Shown piece after piece: positions 16,807 through 25,767 of a stretch of 39,749 bases of DNA (its first letter is position 1; the number at the start of each line of letters is the position of its first letter). The DNA is taken from positions 1 to 39,749 of the forward strand of contig SLCY01000051.1 of NCBI GenBank assembly GCA_007125585.1, given 5' to 3'. This DNA comes from Bacteroidales bacterium. Its GTDB lineage: Bacteria > Bacteroidota > Bacteroidia > Bacteroidales > UBA7960. The notes beneath the pieces were generated by a model. That model was not told the DNA's origin, made no database searches, and was given only the letters and a program-made list of their open reading frames with translations. Made by a program: the position numbers and the translations under genes.

Positions 16807-18102
16807 ATGAAAAACAGACTGTTAGGCGAATACCGTTTTTTTATGACCATGCCGCGATTGATGCGATTGGTGCTGATCACCAACATGATATATGCCTTTG
16901 TGTTGCCGGTGATCGATATTTTTGTTGGGGCGTATATCATGCGCAGCGCCGACAGTCCGGCTATGGTTGCCGTTTATCAGCTGTGCGTGTATACCGGCAT
17001 CCCGTTCACCTTTGCCATCAACGGCTATCTGCTAAAAAAGTTCAACGTTTCCCGCCTCTACAGCTTCGGCATGCTGCTGAGCGGTGTTTCCATGCTCTTT
17101 ATGATGTCGCTGCGACACATGAGCTTTACCGGCGTCGCCGTTGCCGGTTTTATAATGGGTGCCTCGTTTGGCTTTTTCTGGGCCAACCGCGACTTCCTTG
17201 CACTGGATACCACCAACGACAAAAACCGCAACTACTATTACGGCGTTGAAACTTTTTTCTATACCATCACCTTCATCCTGGTGCCCGCAGCTATAGGCTG
17301 GTTCCTTGTCAGCAGCACCCGTCACGGCTGGTTCGATGGCAACATCACCAGCGCCTACCGGATTGTTGCCTATGCAGTGATCGTACTTACCATCCTGGCC
17401 AGCATAGTGATCCACCAGGACAAGTTCAGAAACCCCAAGCAAAAGAAATTCATCCACTGGAGGTATGACTGGCTCTGGAACAAGTTCCTGGTTCTGGCGG
17501 CTCTGAAAGGTTCGGTGCAGGGCTACCTGGTCACGGCACCCGCCATCCTGATCATGCGGCTGGTGGGCGACGAAGGGTCGCTGGGACTGATCCAGAGTGT
17601 CAGCGGTATCATCACCGCCTTTATGCTCTACCTGCTGGGAAGGACGGCAAAGCCACACCACCGCCTCTACATTTTCGCCGCCGGCATCATCGTCTTTTTC
17701 ATCGGTGCGTTGACCAACCAGCTACTGTTCTCTGCCCTGGGAGTCATCGTGTTCGTGCTGTGCAAGGTGCTCTTCATGCCCCTGCACGACATCGCTTACT
17801 TCCCCATCCAGATGCGTATCATTGACGTACTCTCGGTAAAAGAGAACCGCAGCGAGTTCGCCTATATATTCAACCATGAATTCGGACTGTACCTGGGCCG
17901 TTTCCTCGGTCTCGGCCTGTTTATCTACCTGGCCTTTTTTGTGTCGGAAGAGGTAGCCTTGCGGTACTCCCTGCTGGTGGTGGCAACCATACAAATAATG
18001 TCGATACCGCTGGCAAAAAATATTATCCGGCATGTGAACAGGACAATTGACCAGGTAAAAAAGAACAATCCCGATCTCGATGCACCAAAACTGAACGTTT
18101 AA
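16807..18102 (+). CDS. MFS transporter, YqgE-like, probable oligosaccharide importer
   Basis: This 431-residue inner-membrane protein has about 12 hydrophobic helices. Recognisable ones include LITNMIYAFVLPVIDIF at the N-terminus, GFIMGASFGFFWANRDFLAL in the fourth helix and DIAYFPIQMRI in the second half. The pattern resembles the YqgE group of the major facilitator superfamily, whose substrates are mostly unknown. A purine-rich AGGA precedes the ATG. It sits between the GH130 gene and the second unassigned enzyme and ends 24 bases before the latter. The natural reading is that it moves the periplasmic oligosaccharide product into the cytoplasm for GH130. That role rests on context only; no substrate-binding residue can be named from sequence. 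Confidence 0.82.
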   Translation: MKNRLLGEYRFFMTMPRLMRLVLITNMIYAFVLPVIDIFVGAYIMRSADSPAMVAVYQLCVYTGIPFTFAINGYLLKKFNVSRLYSFGMLLSGVSMLFMMSLRHMSFTGVAVAGFIMGASFGFFWANRDFLALDTTNDKNRNYYYGVETFFYTITFILVPAAIGWFLVSSTRHGWFDGNITSAYRIVAYAVIVLTILASIVIHQDKFRNPKQKKFIHWRYDWLWNKFLVLAALKGSVQGYLVTAPAILIMRLVGDEGSLGLIQSVSGIITAFMLYLLGRTAKPHHRLYIFAAGIIVFFIGALTNQLLFSALGVIVFVLCKVLFMPLHDIAYFPIQMRIIDVLSVKENRSEFAYIFNHEFGLYLGRFLGLGLFIYLAFFVSEEVALRYSLLVVATIQIMSIPLAKNIIRHVNRTIDQVKKNNPDLDAPKLNV

Positions 18103-18126
18103 CAGAAAAAAAACACTCCCTTTGGT

Positions 18127-19854
18127 ATGAAGCACAGCATAATAATACGTTTCCTTTTTCCTGTACTAACCATATGGTTGGTTTCGTGCCAGCAGCATCA
18201 CGAAGTGCACCAGGTGCACATCGACCGTGTGCTTGACATGCCGGATACACCCGAACCATATAAGATGCTTAACTGGGGGGAGCTGGCCCGCCATTTTGAC
18301 CAGTACGTATTCAACCATGATGCCAGGGGCGACCATATGCCGTTCATCTGGCTGGATGACAGCGGCCGCAACTTCGATCAGCAGACCTTTGGTCTCTTTA
18401 CCGCCATCGGTGATGTGCGGCAGGGGCCCGGCACGCATGGCGGGGAGTTCCATGAGGCGATCAACACCCTGGGGGCCCTGATGAGCGCCGGGCTCGTCGG
18501 CATCGACAAACGCGATCAGGACGGGTTCAACTACGTGTTGATGGCCCAGAACTATTTCAACAGCGACAACGGATGGAACATCGTGATGAACAACACGTCA
18601 GAACGTGTCGGACACCTTGGTGGCGGTTACGCGCGCGACTGGTGGTACGACATCTTCCCCAACATGTTGTTTTATGCCGTCAACGACCTGTTTCCCGGCG
18701 TGGAACGCGCCGACAGCATCATGCGCATTGTGGCCGATCAGTTCATGCAAGCAGATAGTGTCCTGAACGGCAACTACCACTATTCGTTCTTTGACTACTC
18801 GGAGATGGAGGGGAGGCGCAGCCATATACCCTTCCAGGAAGATGCCGCGGCCGGTCACGCCTGGGTGCTCCTTTCGGCCTATAACCATTTCGGCGACGAA
18901 AGATACCTGGAAGGTGCCCATTCGGCCGTTCAGGCGCTGTTAGCCCAGGATGAAAGCCGTTTCTACGAGGTGCTCATGCCCTTTGGCGCTTATGTGGCCA
19001 GCCACCTGAACGCCCTGCACGGGGGGGAATATGACTTTCACAGGATACTCGACTGGACCTTCGACGGAACCCACGCGGAAGACGGCCGATATGGCTGGGG
19101 CATCATCAATGAGCGGTGGGGCAGTTACGACGTGCACGGCCTCCAGGGAAGCTGGGCACATGACGGAGGATACGCCTTCCTGATGAACACCTTCGATATG
19201 GCCTGGCCGTTGGTCCCCATGGTACGCTATGCACCCCGGTACGCTGAGACTATCGGAAAATGGATGCTCAACGCGGCAAATGCAGCCCGCCTGTTCTATC
19301 CCAACGAGATACCCGATGACCACCAATACCTGCCTCACAAGAAAAACCTGACGCGCAATGTTATCGGGTACGAGGGACTGAAAAAGACTGACCTGTTCGG
19401 TGAAGAACGGTTCGAGAATGTTTCACCCGTTGCTCTCGGCGACGGTCCGCTTTGGGTGGAAGGAAATCCCGATGTGTCGATGTTCAGCCTTTACGGATCG
19501 GCACACGCTGGCATATTCGGAGCCATCATCGAGAAGACGAACGTAGAAAAGATCCTGCGCCTCAATTGCCTGGCCACCGACTTCTTCCGCGGTGACGCAT
19601 ATCCCACATACCTCCTGTACAACCCTTACGGGGAAGAGCAACAGGTAGACTATGTATACCAAGGCGAGCCCGTGGTTCTCTATGACATCATTTCCGGCAG
19701 GATACTGGCTGAAGAGGTGTCAGGCACCACCACCATAACGGTCCCCGGAACAGGGGCGCGCTTGATTACGGAAATACCACACGGGATCGCAATACAGAGA
19801 AAGGATGGCATGGTGATCGCGGGTGATGTGGTGGTACACTATGGACGGCAATGA
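18127..19854 (+). CDS. Periplasmic lipoprotein paralogue of the unassigned enzyme at 12392
   Basis: The 575-residue lipoprotein (lipobox LVSC, Cys21, then QQHHE) lacks an acidic surface-export run and so is probably periplasmic-facing. From residue 33 onward it aligns over its whole length with residues 30-548 of the protein at 12392-15517 and carries no accessory domains. Shared motifs are MPDTPEPYKMLNW, FGLFTAIG, HEAIN (Glu110), RDWWYDIFPN (Asp171), GSYDVHGL (Asp335, His337), YAFLMN, PLVPMVRY, YGSAHAG (His460) and FFRGDAYPT (Asp490). Conservation of these Asp, Glu and His residues between diverged paralogues suggests both are active enzymes. I do not recognise the family. Position between the MFS gene and susC suggests it trims oligosaccharides delivered by SusCD. 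A C-terminal beta region (about 515-575) resembles the sandwich domains that end many alpha/alpha-barrel enzymes. Confidence 0.85.
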   Translation: MKHSIIIRFLFPVLTIWLVSCQQHHEVHQVHIDRVLDMPDTPEPYKMLNWGELARHFDQYVFNHDARGDHMPFIWLDDSGRNFDQQTFGLFTAIGDVRQGPGTHGGEFHEAINTLGALMSAGLVGIDKRDQDGFNYVLMAQNYFNSDNGWNIVMNNTSERVGHLGGGYARDWWYDIFPNMLFYAVNDLFPGVERADSIMRIVADQFMQADSVLNGNYHYSFFDYSEMEGRRSHIPFQEDAAAGHAWVLLSAYNHFGDERYLEGAHSAVQALLAQDESRFYEVLMPFGAYVASHLNALHGGEYDFHRILDWTFDGTHAEDGRYGWGIINERWGSYDVHGLQGSWAHDGGYAFLMNTFDMAWPLVPMVRYAPRYAETIGKWMLNAANAARLFYPNEIPDDHQYLPHKKNLTRNVIGYEGLKKTDLFGEERFENVSPVALGDGPLWVEGNPDVSMFSLYGSAHAGIFGAIIEKTNVEKILRLNCLATDFFRGDAYPTYLLYNPYGEEQQVDYVYQGEPVVLYDIISGRILAEEVSGTTTITVPGTGARLITEIPHGIAIQRKDGMVIAGDVVVHYGRQ

Positions 19855-19934
19855 GGGGGGGATCCGGACAAGCACACGAAATAAAGACAATACAAACATA
19901 CAGACCGGCGTTATCCGGTAAAAAACATCAGCAT

Positions 19935-22900
19935 ATGAAAACATTACTGCGATTTATTCTTTCATGGTGGTTTTGTTTTATTTGGTTTCCGCTGTTGCTC
20001 CAGGGTCAGCCCGGCCTCGTTGAAGTAGGGGGCAGGGTAACTGACTCCGAAGGGCTTGGCTTACCCGGAGTGACCGTCCTTGTGGAAGGGACATCCGTGG
20101 GGACCACCACCGACATCGAGGGGGAGTACTCCCTTGCGATCCCGGAAGAAGCTGAAGACCCGGTACTTGTCTTCAGCTATATCGGCTTTATTACCCAGCG
20201 GCACCAGGTGGGCGACCGGACACGCATCGATATCCGTATGGAAGAAGATGTACGGTTGCTCGATGAGTTCGTGGTCGTGGGATACGGTATTCAACGAAAG
20301 GTGGACCTTACGGGCGCCGTTTCGAGCATCAGTGCGGAAGAGATGCGGATGCTTCCTGTCGGGGGCGTTGACCAAGCCTTGCAGGGGCGTGCCTCAGGGG
20401 TGAATATCACCCATAACACGGGGATGCCCGGCGAGGGGGTGAACGTACGCATCCGTGGCGTAGGATCCATCAACAGCAGCAACGACCCGCTTTACATCGT
20501 CGACGGCGTCCCCACGACCGACGCGCTGAGCACCCTCTCGCCCAACGACATCGAATCGGTCAGTATCCTTAAGGATGCTGCCTCGGCGGCTATTTACGGT
20601 GCCAGGGCCAACAACGGTGTGATCCTGATCACCACACGCAGTGGCGAGAAAGGGAGACCACGGATAGAGTTCTCGTCGCAAACGGGGTTCCAGTCCCACG
20701 GAAGGCTTACCCCCATGACCAACCGTGACCAGTACATTGAGATGTACAACGAGGCGGCGGAGAACGACAACGCCTTTATCGACAACCCGCGGCTGCAACG
20801 CCAACTGATCAACAACGAGCATGCAGCCACGCTGCCTGATGTGGACCACATGGATGCCATCTTCCGCAGAGGCCTTATAATGAACCAAAGCCTGACGGTC
20901 AGCGGCGGCACCGACGACCTCACCTATATGGTATCGGGTAACCGCTTCGAGCAGGAAGGGATCGTCATAGGCAGCCACTACGACCGCTACTCGGGACGCC
21001 TGAGCCTGTCCAGCAGGGTGAACGATAACATACGTATCGGTGTCAACGCCAACATGTCGAGAAGCGACAACGACATCATCGGAAGCAGCGGCGACGGCTT
21101 CGGAGGCAACGGCGGAAGCGTGGTGCGCTACGCGTTCTTCCGCACACCGCCTATCCCGATATATGACGACGATGGCAACTACGTGGACCTGCCCTCCCAT
21201 CCTGCATTTTTTGGCGACGGATACAGTCCCGTCGGACTGGCCGACAAGATGAACAACAACATACAGCAGAACCGGCTCTTCGGTGATGTCAACACGCATA
21301 TACAGATCCTGCCCACCCTGCACTTCTCCGGAACCTACGGCCTCGACCGCACCGACTTCTTTAACCGCCGGTTCAACGAAAACTGGGGGTCGAACAACCG
21401 CATCAACAACCCAAACTCACTGCAGATAAACAATGGTTTTTACCAGGCAATGACCGCGAGCAACGTCCTGTCTTACAACAACTCCTTCGGCGACGTCCAT
21501 GAGCTGTCGGCCATCGTTGGTACGGAAGCGATCCGCAACAACGGCTACAGCGACAACGCCACACAACGCGAATTCCCCGACCAGGACGACAACCTCATTT
21601 TTCTTGGCAACGGCCTGGGAAGCGTGGTGGTGTCGGAACACCGGTGGGCCAACACATTGCTTTCGTTCTTCGGACGTGCCAATTATACGTACGACAACAA
21701 ATACCTGCTGTCAGCCACATTGCGCCGCGACGGTTCATCCCGCTTCAGTCCCGACAACCGCTGGGGCACCTTCTATAGCATCTCGGGCGCATGGCGGATC
21801 GACAGGGAAGGGTTCATGCAGGACAATGACTTTGTTGACATGCTGAAAATCCGGGCCGGATACGGTGCCATCGGCAACCAGGAGGTAGGCAACTATGCCT
21901 ATTCCGACCAGATATCACCCAACTTCAACTACCCGTTCGGGGGCATCATGCATACAGGGTATGCGATCTCCGTATTAGGGAATGCCGGTCTGCAATGGGA
22001 AACCAGCACCCAGCTTGACATCGGCCTCGACCTGTCGGTGTTGGATGGCCGGATCTTCATGGCCATGGACTATTTCCGTAAGGTCACCGCCAACATGCTG
22101 GTAAAAGAGCCGATCCCCCCGTCAGCAGGCTATGCAAGTCCCGCGTGGGTAAACAACGGCGAGATCCTGAATGAAGGGGTGGAGATGGAGCTCACTTACC
22201 GCGACCAGCTGGGCAGTGTGGGTGTACAGTTTTCGGGCAACATAGCATACCTGCATAACGAAGTGCTGAGTCTCGCAGCCCCCATCGTTGGTGGACGTAT
22301 CGACCATGGGGTCTATGCAACGCGTACAGAAGTAGGCTTTCCTGTGGGGTCATTTTTCCTTTATGATATGGCCGGCATCTTTCAGAACAACATGGAGATC
22401 ATAACCAGCGCCTACCAGGGTGTGAACATTCGTCCCGGCGACGTCCGCTATGTCGACCAGAACGGCGACGGCATGATCGACGAACAGGACAGGGTTCACG
22501 TGGGCAGCGCCATCCCCAGCGTAACAACAGGGTTTGAAATGGCGGCCGCATACAGGAACTTCGACCTGTCGCTTTTCTGGCACGGTGCCTTTGGTCACCA
22601 GATCTATTACCAGGTAGCGACCGACATTGAAGGGTTCTACCGCCCGTTCAACCTCACCAAGCGTTACTACAACGAACGGTGGACCGGTGAGGGGACGAGC
22701 GACACCCAGCCCAGGGCATCGTGGAGCGCAAAAGCGAACAACACCAGGCCTTCTACGCGGTTTCTCGAAGACGCCTCGTTCCTGAGGCTTAAAAATGTCC
22801 AGCTGGGATACACCTTGCCCGCCGGACTGACAGAGCGGCTGAGGATGGAAAGCGCACGGGTGTACTTCATCGCGCACAACCTGATCACCCTCACGAACTA

Positions 22901-23030
22901 CCCGGGACTGGATCCCGAGATGACCACCAGCGACAACTCGAAAGAGGAAGGTGATGCAGCGGCAGGGATCGACTGGGGGACATACCCCGTGGCGCGATCA
23001 TTCAACCTGGGGATACGGATAAACTTCTGA
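19935..23030 (+). CDS. susC: SusC-family TonB-dependent outer-membrane glycan importer
   Basis: The product has 1031 residues from ATG 19935, which begins a clear signal peptide (MKTLLRFILSWWFCFIWF). An upstream in-frame ATG at 19851 would add 28 hydrophilic residues and overlap the previous stop, so it is not used. Domains: carboxypeptidase-regulatory-like beta sandwich (about 29-115, GVTVLVEGTSVGTTTDIEGEYSL), TonB-box-like VVVGYG, plug (about 120-235, with LYIVDGVPT and YGARANNGVILITT), and a beta-barrel closing with SFNLGIRINF. It imports oligosaccharides across the outer membrane with the SusD lipoprotein encoded next. It lacks the N-terminal FecR-signalling extension, which agrees with control by the HTCS instead of an anti-sigma pair. 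Confidence 0.97.
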   Translation: MKTLLRFILSWWFCFIWFPLLLQGQPGLVEVGGRVTDSEGLGLPGVTVLVEGTSVGTTTDIEGEYSLAIPEEAEDPVLVFSYIGFITQRHQVGDRTRIDIRMEEDVRLLDEFVVVGYGIQRKVDLTGAVSSISAEEMRMLPVGGVDQALQGRASGVNITHNTGMPGEGVNVRIRGVGSINSSNDPLYIVDGVPTTDALSTLSPNDIESVSILKDAASAAIYGARANNGVILITTRSGEKGRPRIEFSSQTGFQSHGRLTPMTNRDQYIEMYNEAAENDNAFIDNPRLQRQLINNEHAATLPDVDHMDAIFRRGLIMNQSLTVSGGTDDLTYMVSGNRFEQEGIVIGSHYDRYSGRLSLSSRVNDNIRIGVNANMSRSDNDIIGSSGDGFGGNGGSVVRYAFFRTPPIPIYDDDGNYVDLPSHPAFFGDGYSPVGLADKMNNNIQQNRLFGDVNTHIQILPTLHFSGTYGLDRTDFFNRRFNENWGSNNRINNPNSLQINNGFYQAMTASNVLSYNNSFGDVHELSAIVGTEAIRNNGYSDNATQREFPDQDDNLIFLGNGLGSVVVSEHRWANTLLSFFGRANYTYDNKYLLSATLRRDGSSRFSPDNRWGTFYSISGAWRIDREGFMQDNDFVDMLKIRAGYGAIGNQEVGNYAYSDQISPNFNYPFGGIMHTGYAISVLGNAGLQWETSTQLDIGLDLSVLDGRIFMAMDYFRKVTANMLVKEPIPPSAGYASPAWVNNGEILNEGVEMELTYRDQLGSVGVQFSGNIAYLHNEVLSLAAPIVGGRIDHGVYATRTEVGFPVGSFFLYDMAGIFQNNMEIITSAYQGVNIRPGDVRYVDQNGDGMIDEQDRVHVGSAIPSVTTGFEMAAAYRNFDLSLFWHGAFGHQIYYQVATDIEGFYRPFNLTKRYYNERWTGEGTSDTQPRASWSAKANNTRPSTRFLEDASFLRLKNVQLGYTLPAGLTERLRMESARVYFIAHNLITLTNYPGLDPEMTTSDNSKEEGDAAAGIDWGTYPVARSFNLGIRINF

Positions 23031-23085
23031 CAGGGTAATGCAGCCACCCTTCAAAAAGAAGTATAACGCGCAAAAAATACAGACC

Positions 23086-24564
23086 ATGAAAAAAACAATA
23101 GCCATACTAAGCATCATAATTTTTTCAGCTTGCAGCGATTTCCTCGATGAAAGCATGCAGGGGATATACACCAGCGAGACGTTCTTCAAAACCGATGACC
23201 ATGCCATCCTCGCCCTTAACGCCGCCTACCAGCCTATAGCGTTCACCAACATCCGGAACGCATTGTGGGTCTTCGGCGACGTGGCCTCCGACGATGCTAT
23301 CAAGGGCGGCATTCCTGGCGACCAGAGCGAGATCGAGTTCATCGAGCAGTTCACCTACACCCGCGACAACGGGTTCCTCGAACATATCTGGCAACGGTAT
23401 TACGAAGGGATATCCCGTTCCAACGACGCGATCCACCGCCTGGGCAACAGGGTCAACGACGACGTTCGGGAACGGGTACAGGCCGAAGCGAAATTTTTAC
23501 GGGCGTACTATTATTTTCACCTGGTGAACATCTTTGGAGAAATACCGCTTAAAGCGGAGCCTGCTTATGCTGCGGCAGACCTGCACGTGCCCGTATCTCC
23601 GGCAACAGATATTTACGAACAGATCGTTCGGGACCTCCGGGATGCGGCCGACGACCTTCCTGTCTCGGTCGGCGGACAGCACGGAAGGGCAACAAAAGGG
23701 GCGGCTCTCGGGTTGATGGCGAAAGCGTACCTCTTCCTTGAAGACTATGACGCAACGCTCGACGCCATTGCAGAACTGGAAGAGCTGGGTCTTTACGGCC
23801 TGATGCCTGTTTACAGCCACAACTTTATGGAGGCAACCCAGAACAACCAGGAGTCGGTCTTTGAGATACAGCACCTGAGCGACCAGGACCCGTTCCAGGG
23901 GAACGTGCTGAACCAGTGGTTCGCCCCCCAACCCGAGAACGGATACTTCTTCAATGTGCCTGTCGACGATTTTGTTGATGCCTTCGAAACAAGCCACGAA
24001 GGGGTGGTGGACCCGCGCCTGGATTACACCATTGGCAGGGAGGGACAGACATGGATCAACGGCGAGCCGTTCGACCCCGCATGGTCGCCCACCGGCTATA
24101 TCAACAAGAAGCACCTCCAGCCTCTCGACGAGATCCCGGCAGGCTCCAAAGGCGACGGGAGCCTGAACTACGTTTTCATGCGTTATGCCGAGGTGCTGCT
24201 GATGAAAGCCGAAGCACTCAACGAGCTGGGCCGCAGCGCGGAAGCACTCGAGCCTCTGAACGAAGTAAGACGCCGGGCGCGGGAAAGTTTCCTTCACGAT
24301 GAAACGCTCGAGGGTTTCGGAGAAGTCCCCGATGGATTGCTTGCCGACATCACCACAACGAACCAGGCAGACCTGCGCGGGATCATCCGGAACGAACGCC
24401 GCACAGAACTCGGCTTTGAGTTCCACCGGTTCTACGACCTGATGCGTTATGGCAAGGCATACGCCGAAGCACGACTCGGCGACACCAACTTCGTCTACGA
24501 CCAACACCGATATTTTCCCATTCCACAGAGTGAGGTAGATATAAACAATCAAATCAACTTTTAA
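23086..24564 (+). CDS. susD: SusD-family glycan-binding outer-membrane lipoprotein
   Basis: The product has 492 residues from ATG 23086, with lipobox FSAC (Cys16) followed by SDFLDE, the standard opening of SusD proteins. An in-frame ATG at 23038 lies in a lysine-rich non-signal stretch and is rejected. The N-terminal SusD_N region (about 17-200) contains AEAKFLRAYYYFHLVNIFGEIP. The C-terminal RagB/SusD region has LRGIIRNERRTELGFEF, FYDLMRYGKA and the closing RYFPIPQSEVDIN. It forms the lid of the SusC channel and captures oligosaccharides at the surface. It follows susC by 55 bases and precedes the LamG lipoprotein by 28. Confidence 0.96.
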   Translation: MKKTIAILSIIIFSACSDFLDESMQGIYTSETFFKTDDHAILALNAAYQPIAFTNIRNALWVFGDVASDDAIKGGIPGDQSEIEFIEQFTYTRDNGFLEHIWQRYYEGISRSNDAIHRLGNRVNDDVRERVQAEAKFLRAYYYFHLVNIFGEIPLKAEPAYAAADLHVPVSPATDIYEQIVRDLRDAADDLPVSVGGQHGRATKGAALGLMAKAYLFLEDYDATLDAIAELEELGLYGLMPVYSHNFMEATQNNQESVFEIQHLSDQDPFQGNVLNQWFAPQPENGYFFNVPVDDFVDAFETSHEGVVDPRLDYTIGREGQTWINGEPFDPAWSPTGYINKKHLQPLDEIPAGSKGDGSLNYVFMRYAEVLLMKAEALNELGRSAEALEPLNEVRRRARESFLHDETLEGFGEVPDGLLADITTTNQADLRGIIRNERRTELGFEFHRFYDLMRYGKAYAEARLGDTNFVYDQHRYFPIPQSEVDINNQINF

Positions 24565-24592
24565 TTTTTTTCTAACCAAAACCCTTAAAACT

Positions 24593-25660
24593 ATGAAAAA
24601 GCACAAATTCTTTCAATTTCTGATGATCGCGCTGATCGCGGGTGGTTTAATGACTTTCCCGGCATGCAGCGACGATGATGATGATGACGACATTGTTGTT
24701 GACAAGACCGAACTGGCTACCTTGATCCAGGAAGCGGAAGGCCTTATCGAGAACACCACCGAGGGGACGGCCGAAGGACAGTACCAGTATGGTTCCCAGG
24801 CTGCCCTGCAGGAGGTGATCGATCTTGCCAAAGCTGTCTACGATGACGAGAACGCTACACAGACAGAGGTCGACAATGTGGTGATCGCCCTGGATCAGGC
24901 CATCCAGGACTATGAAGCAGCCAAGGTGGTACCCATTGCCCCGGAGGCACTTGTCGGCCACTGGACCTTTAACGAGGGCGAGGGCACCCAGGTGATGGAC
25001 TTCTCCGGCAACAACTTCAACGGAGAGTTTAAGACCGGACACAGCCACTGGGGAGAAGGCTCCCCGCAGTGGGCCACCGACCGCTACGGAAATGAAAACC
25101 AGGCGCTCTACTTCAACGAAGGAGCCAATGTGGAGATCCCGTTCAGCACACAACTCAACCCGCAAGAGATCAGCATCTCCCTGTGGATGAAGCCTGACGA
25201 TCTCGCCGAGCCCTGGGCAAACAACTACATGGTGTCGCTGAACCGCTGGAACGGATACAAGCTGCAGCTGCAGGATTCGCCGAAGGTGTTCTTCACCATT
25301 AAGGCACTGCATGAGGGAGATCCGGTATGGCACGACCGCGACAACGTATCACCCGAAATCAATCTCGGCGAATGGTACCATGTGGCTGTTACCTATAAAG
25401 ACGGTGAGATGGGGTTCTATCTCGACGGCACGCAGGTACACCTCTGGGACAATACCCCGGGCACAGCCATTGCGCTCGATGAGCCCATCAACCTGACCAT
25501 CGGCCAGGACCTGCCCACCGATGTGTATACGACCGACGAAGGAGACTTCTTTGTAAACTGGGGCGGATACTTCCAGGGTGTCCTCGACGATATCCGCATT
25601 TACAATACTGCACTTAGCGCTTCGCAGGTTGAAAGCATCTATGACCTGGAGAAGCCCTAA
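24593..25660 (+). CDS. Surface glycan-binding lipoprotein with FIVAR-like and LamG domains
   Basis: This 355-residue lipoprotein has lipobox TFPAC (Cys25) followed by S and seven Asp, a textbook acidic surface-export signal. Residues about 36-110 are a three-helix FIVAR-like module (TELATLIQEAEGLIE, YGSQAALQEVIDLAKAVY, VDNVVIALDQAIQDYE). Residues about 118-350 are a LamG/concanavalin-like jellyroll (VGHWTFNEGEGT, ISISLWMKPDD, LGEWYHVAVTYKDGEMGFYLDG, GVLDDIRIYNTALS). Its place right after susD fits a SusE/SusF-like surface glycan-binding protein. The enzyme at 12392 in the same locus also carries a LamG domain, so both may bind the same glycan. No catalytic residues are evident. It is the last gene before the bidirectional terminator. 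Confidence 0.88.
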   Translation: MKKHKFFQFLMIALIAGGLMTFPACSDDDDDDDIVVDKTELATLIQEAEGLIENTTEGTAEGQYQYGSQAALQEVIDLAKAVYDDENATQTEVDNVVIALDQAIQDYEAAKVVPIAPEALVGHWTFNEGEGTQVMDFSGNNFNGEFKTGHSHWGEGSPQWATDRYGNENQALYFNEGANVEIPFSTQLNPQEISISLWMKPDDLAEPWANNYMVSLNRWNGYKLQLQDSPKVFFTIKALHEGDPVWHDRDNVSPEINLGEWYHVAVTYKDGEMGFYLDGTQVHLWDNTPGTAIALDEPINLTIGQDLPTDVYTTDEGDFFVNWGGYFQGVLDDIRIYNTALSASQVESIYDLEKP

Positions 25661-25719
25661 ACAGACCAACACCGCAAGGCAACCCGTATAACGGGCTTGC
25701 ACAAACGTGTGGCAATCAA

Positions 25720-25756
25720 AAAAACCGCTTGTTGGGAAAGCCGACAGGCGGTTTTT
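25720..25756. terminator. Strong bidirectional terminator between convergent genes
   Basis: Arms 25720-25735 and 25741-25756 form a 16-base-pair stem, with two G-U wobbles when read as plus-strand RNA. The loop is GAAAG (25736-25740). The arms begin with AAAAACCGC and end with GCGGTTTTT, so each strand shows a GC stem followed by a U run. It lies between the LamG lipoprotein stop (25660) and the convergent amrS stop (25768). A weaker bulged hairpin (CCCGT/ACGGG, about 25676-25700) precedes it. Confidence 0.9.
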
Positions 25757-25767
25757 CGTTTTGCCAT

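Noticed and set aside
20394-21323. Long open frame on the minus strand
   Set aside because: It is antisense to susC; such frames arise from codon bias in the real gene.
23497-24606. Long open frame on the minus strand
   Set aside because: It is antisense to susD; the translation has no recognisable feature.
1181-25660. GH144-type gene as part of the SusCD locus, implying a beta-1,2-glucan target for the locus
   Set aside because: It is on the opposite strand, has its own promoter and regulator, and is separated by four unrelated genes; GH130 points to a mannoside instead.
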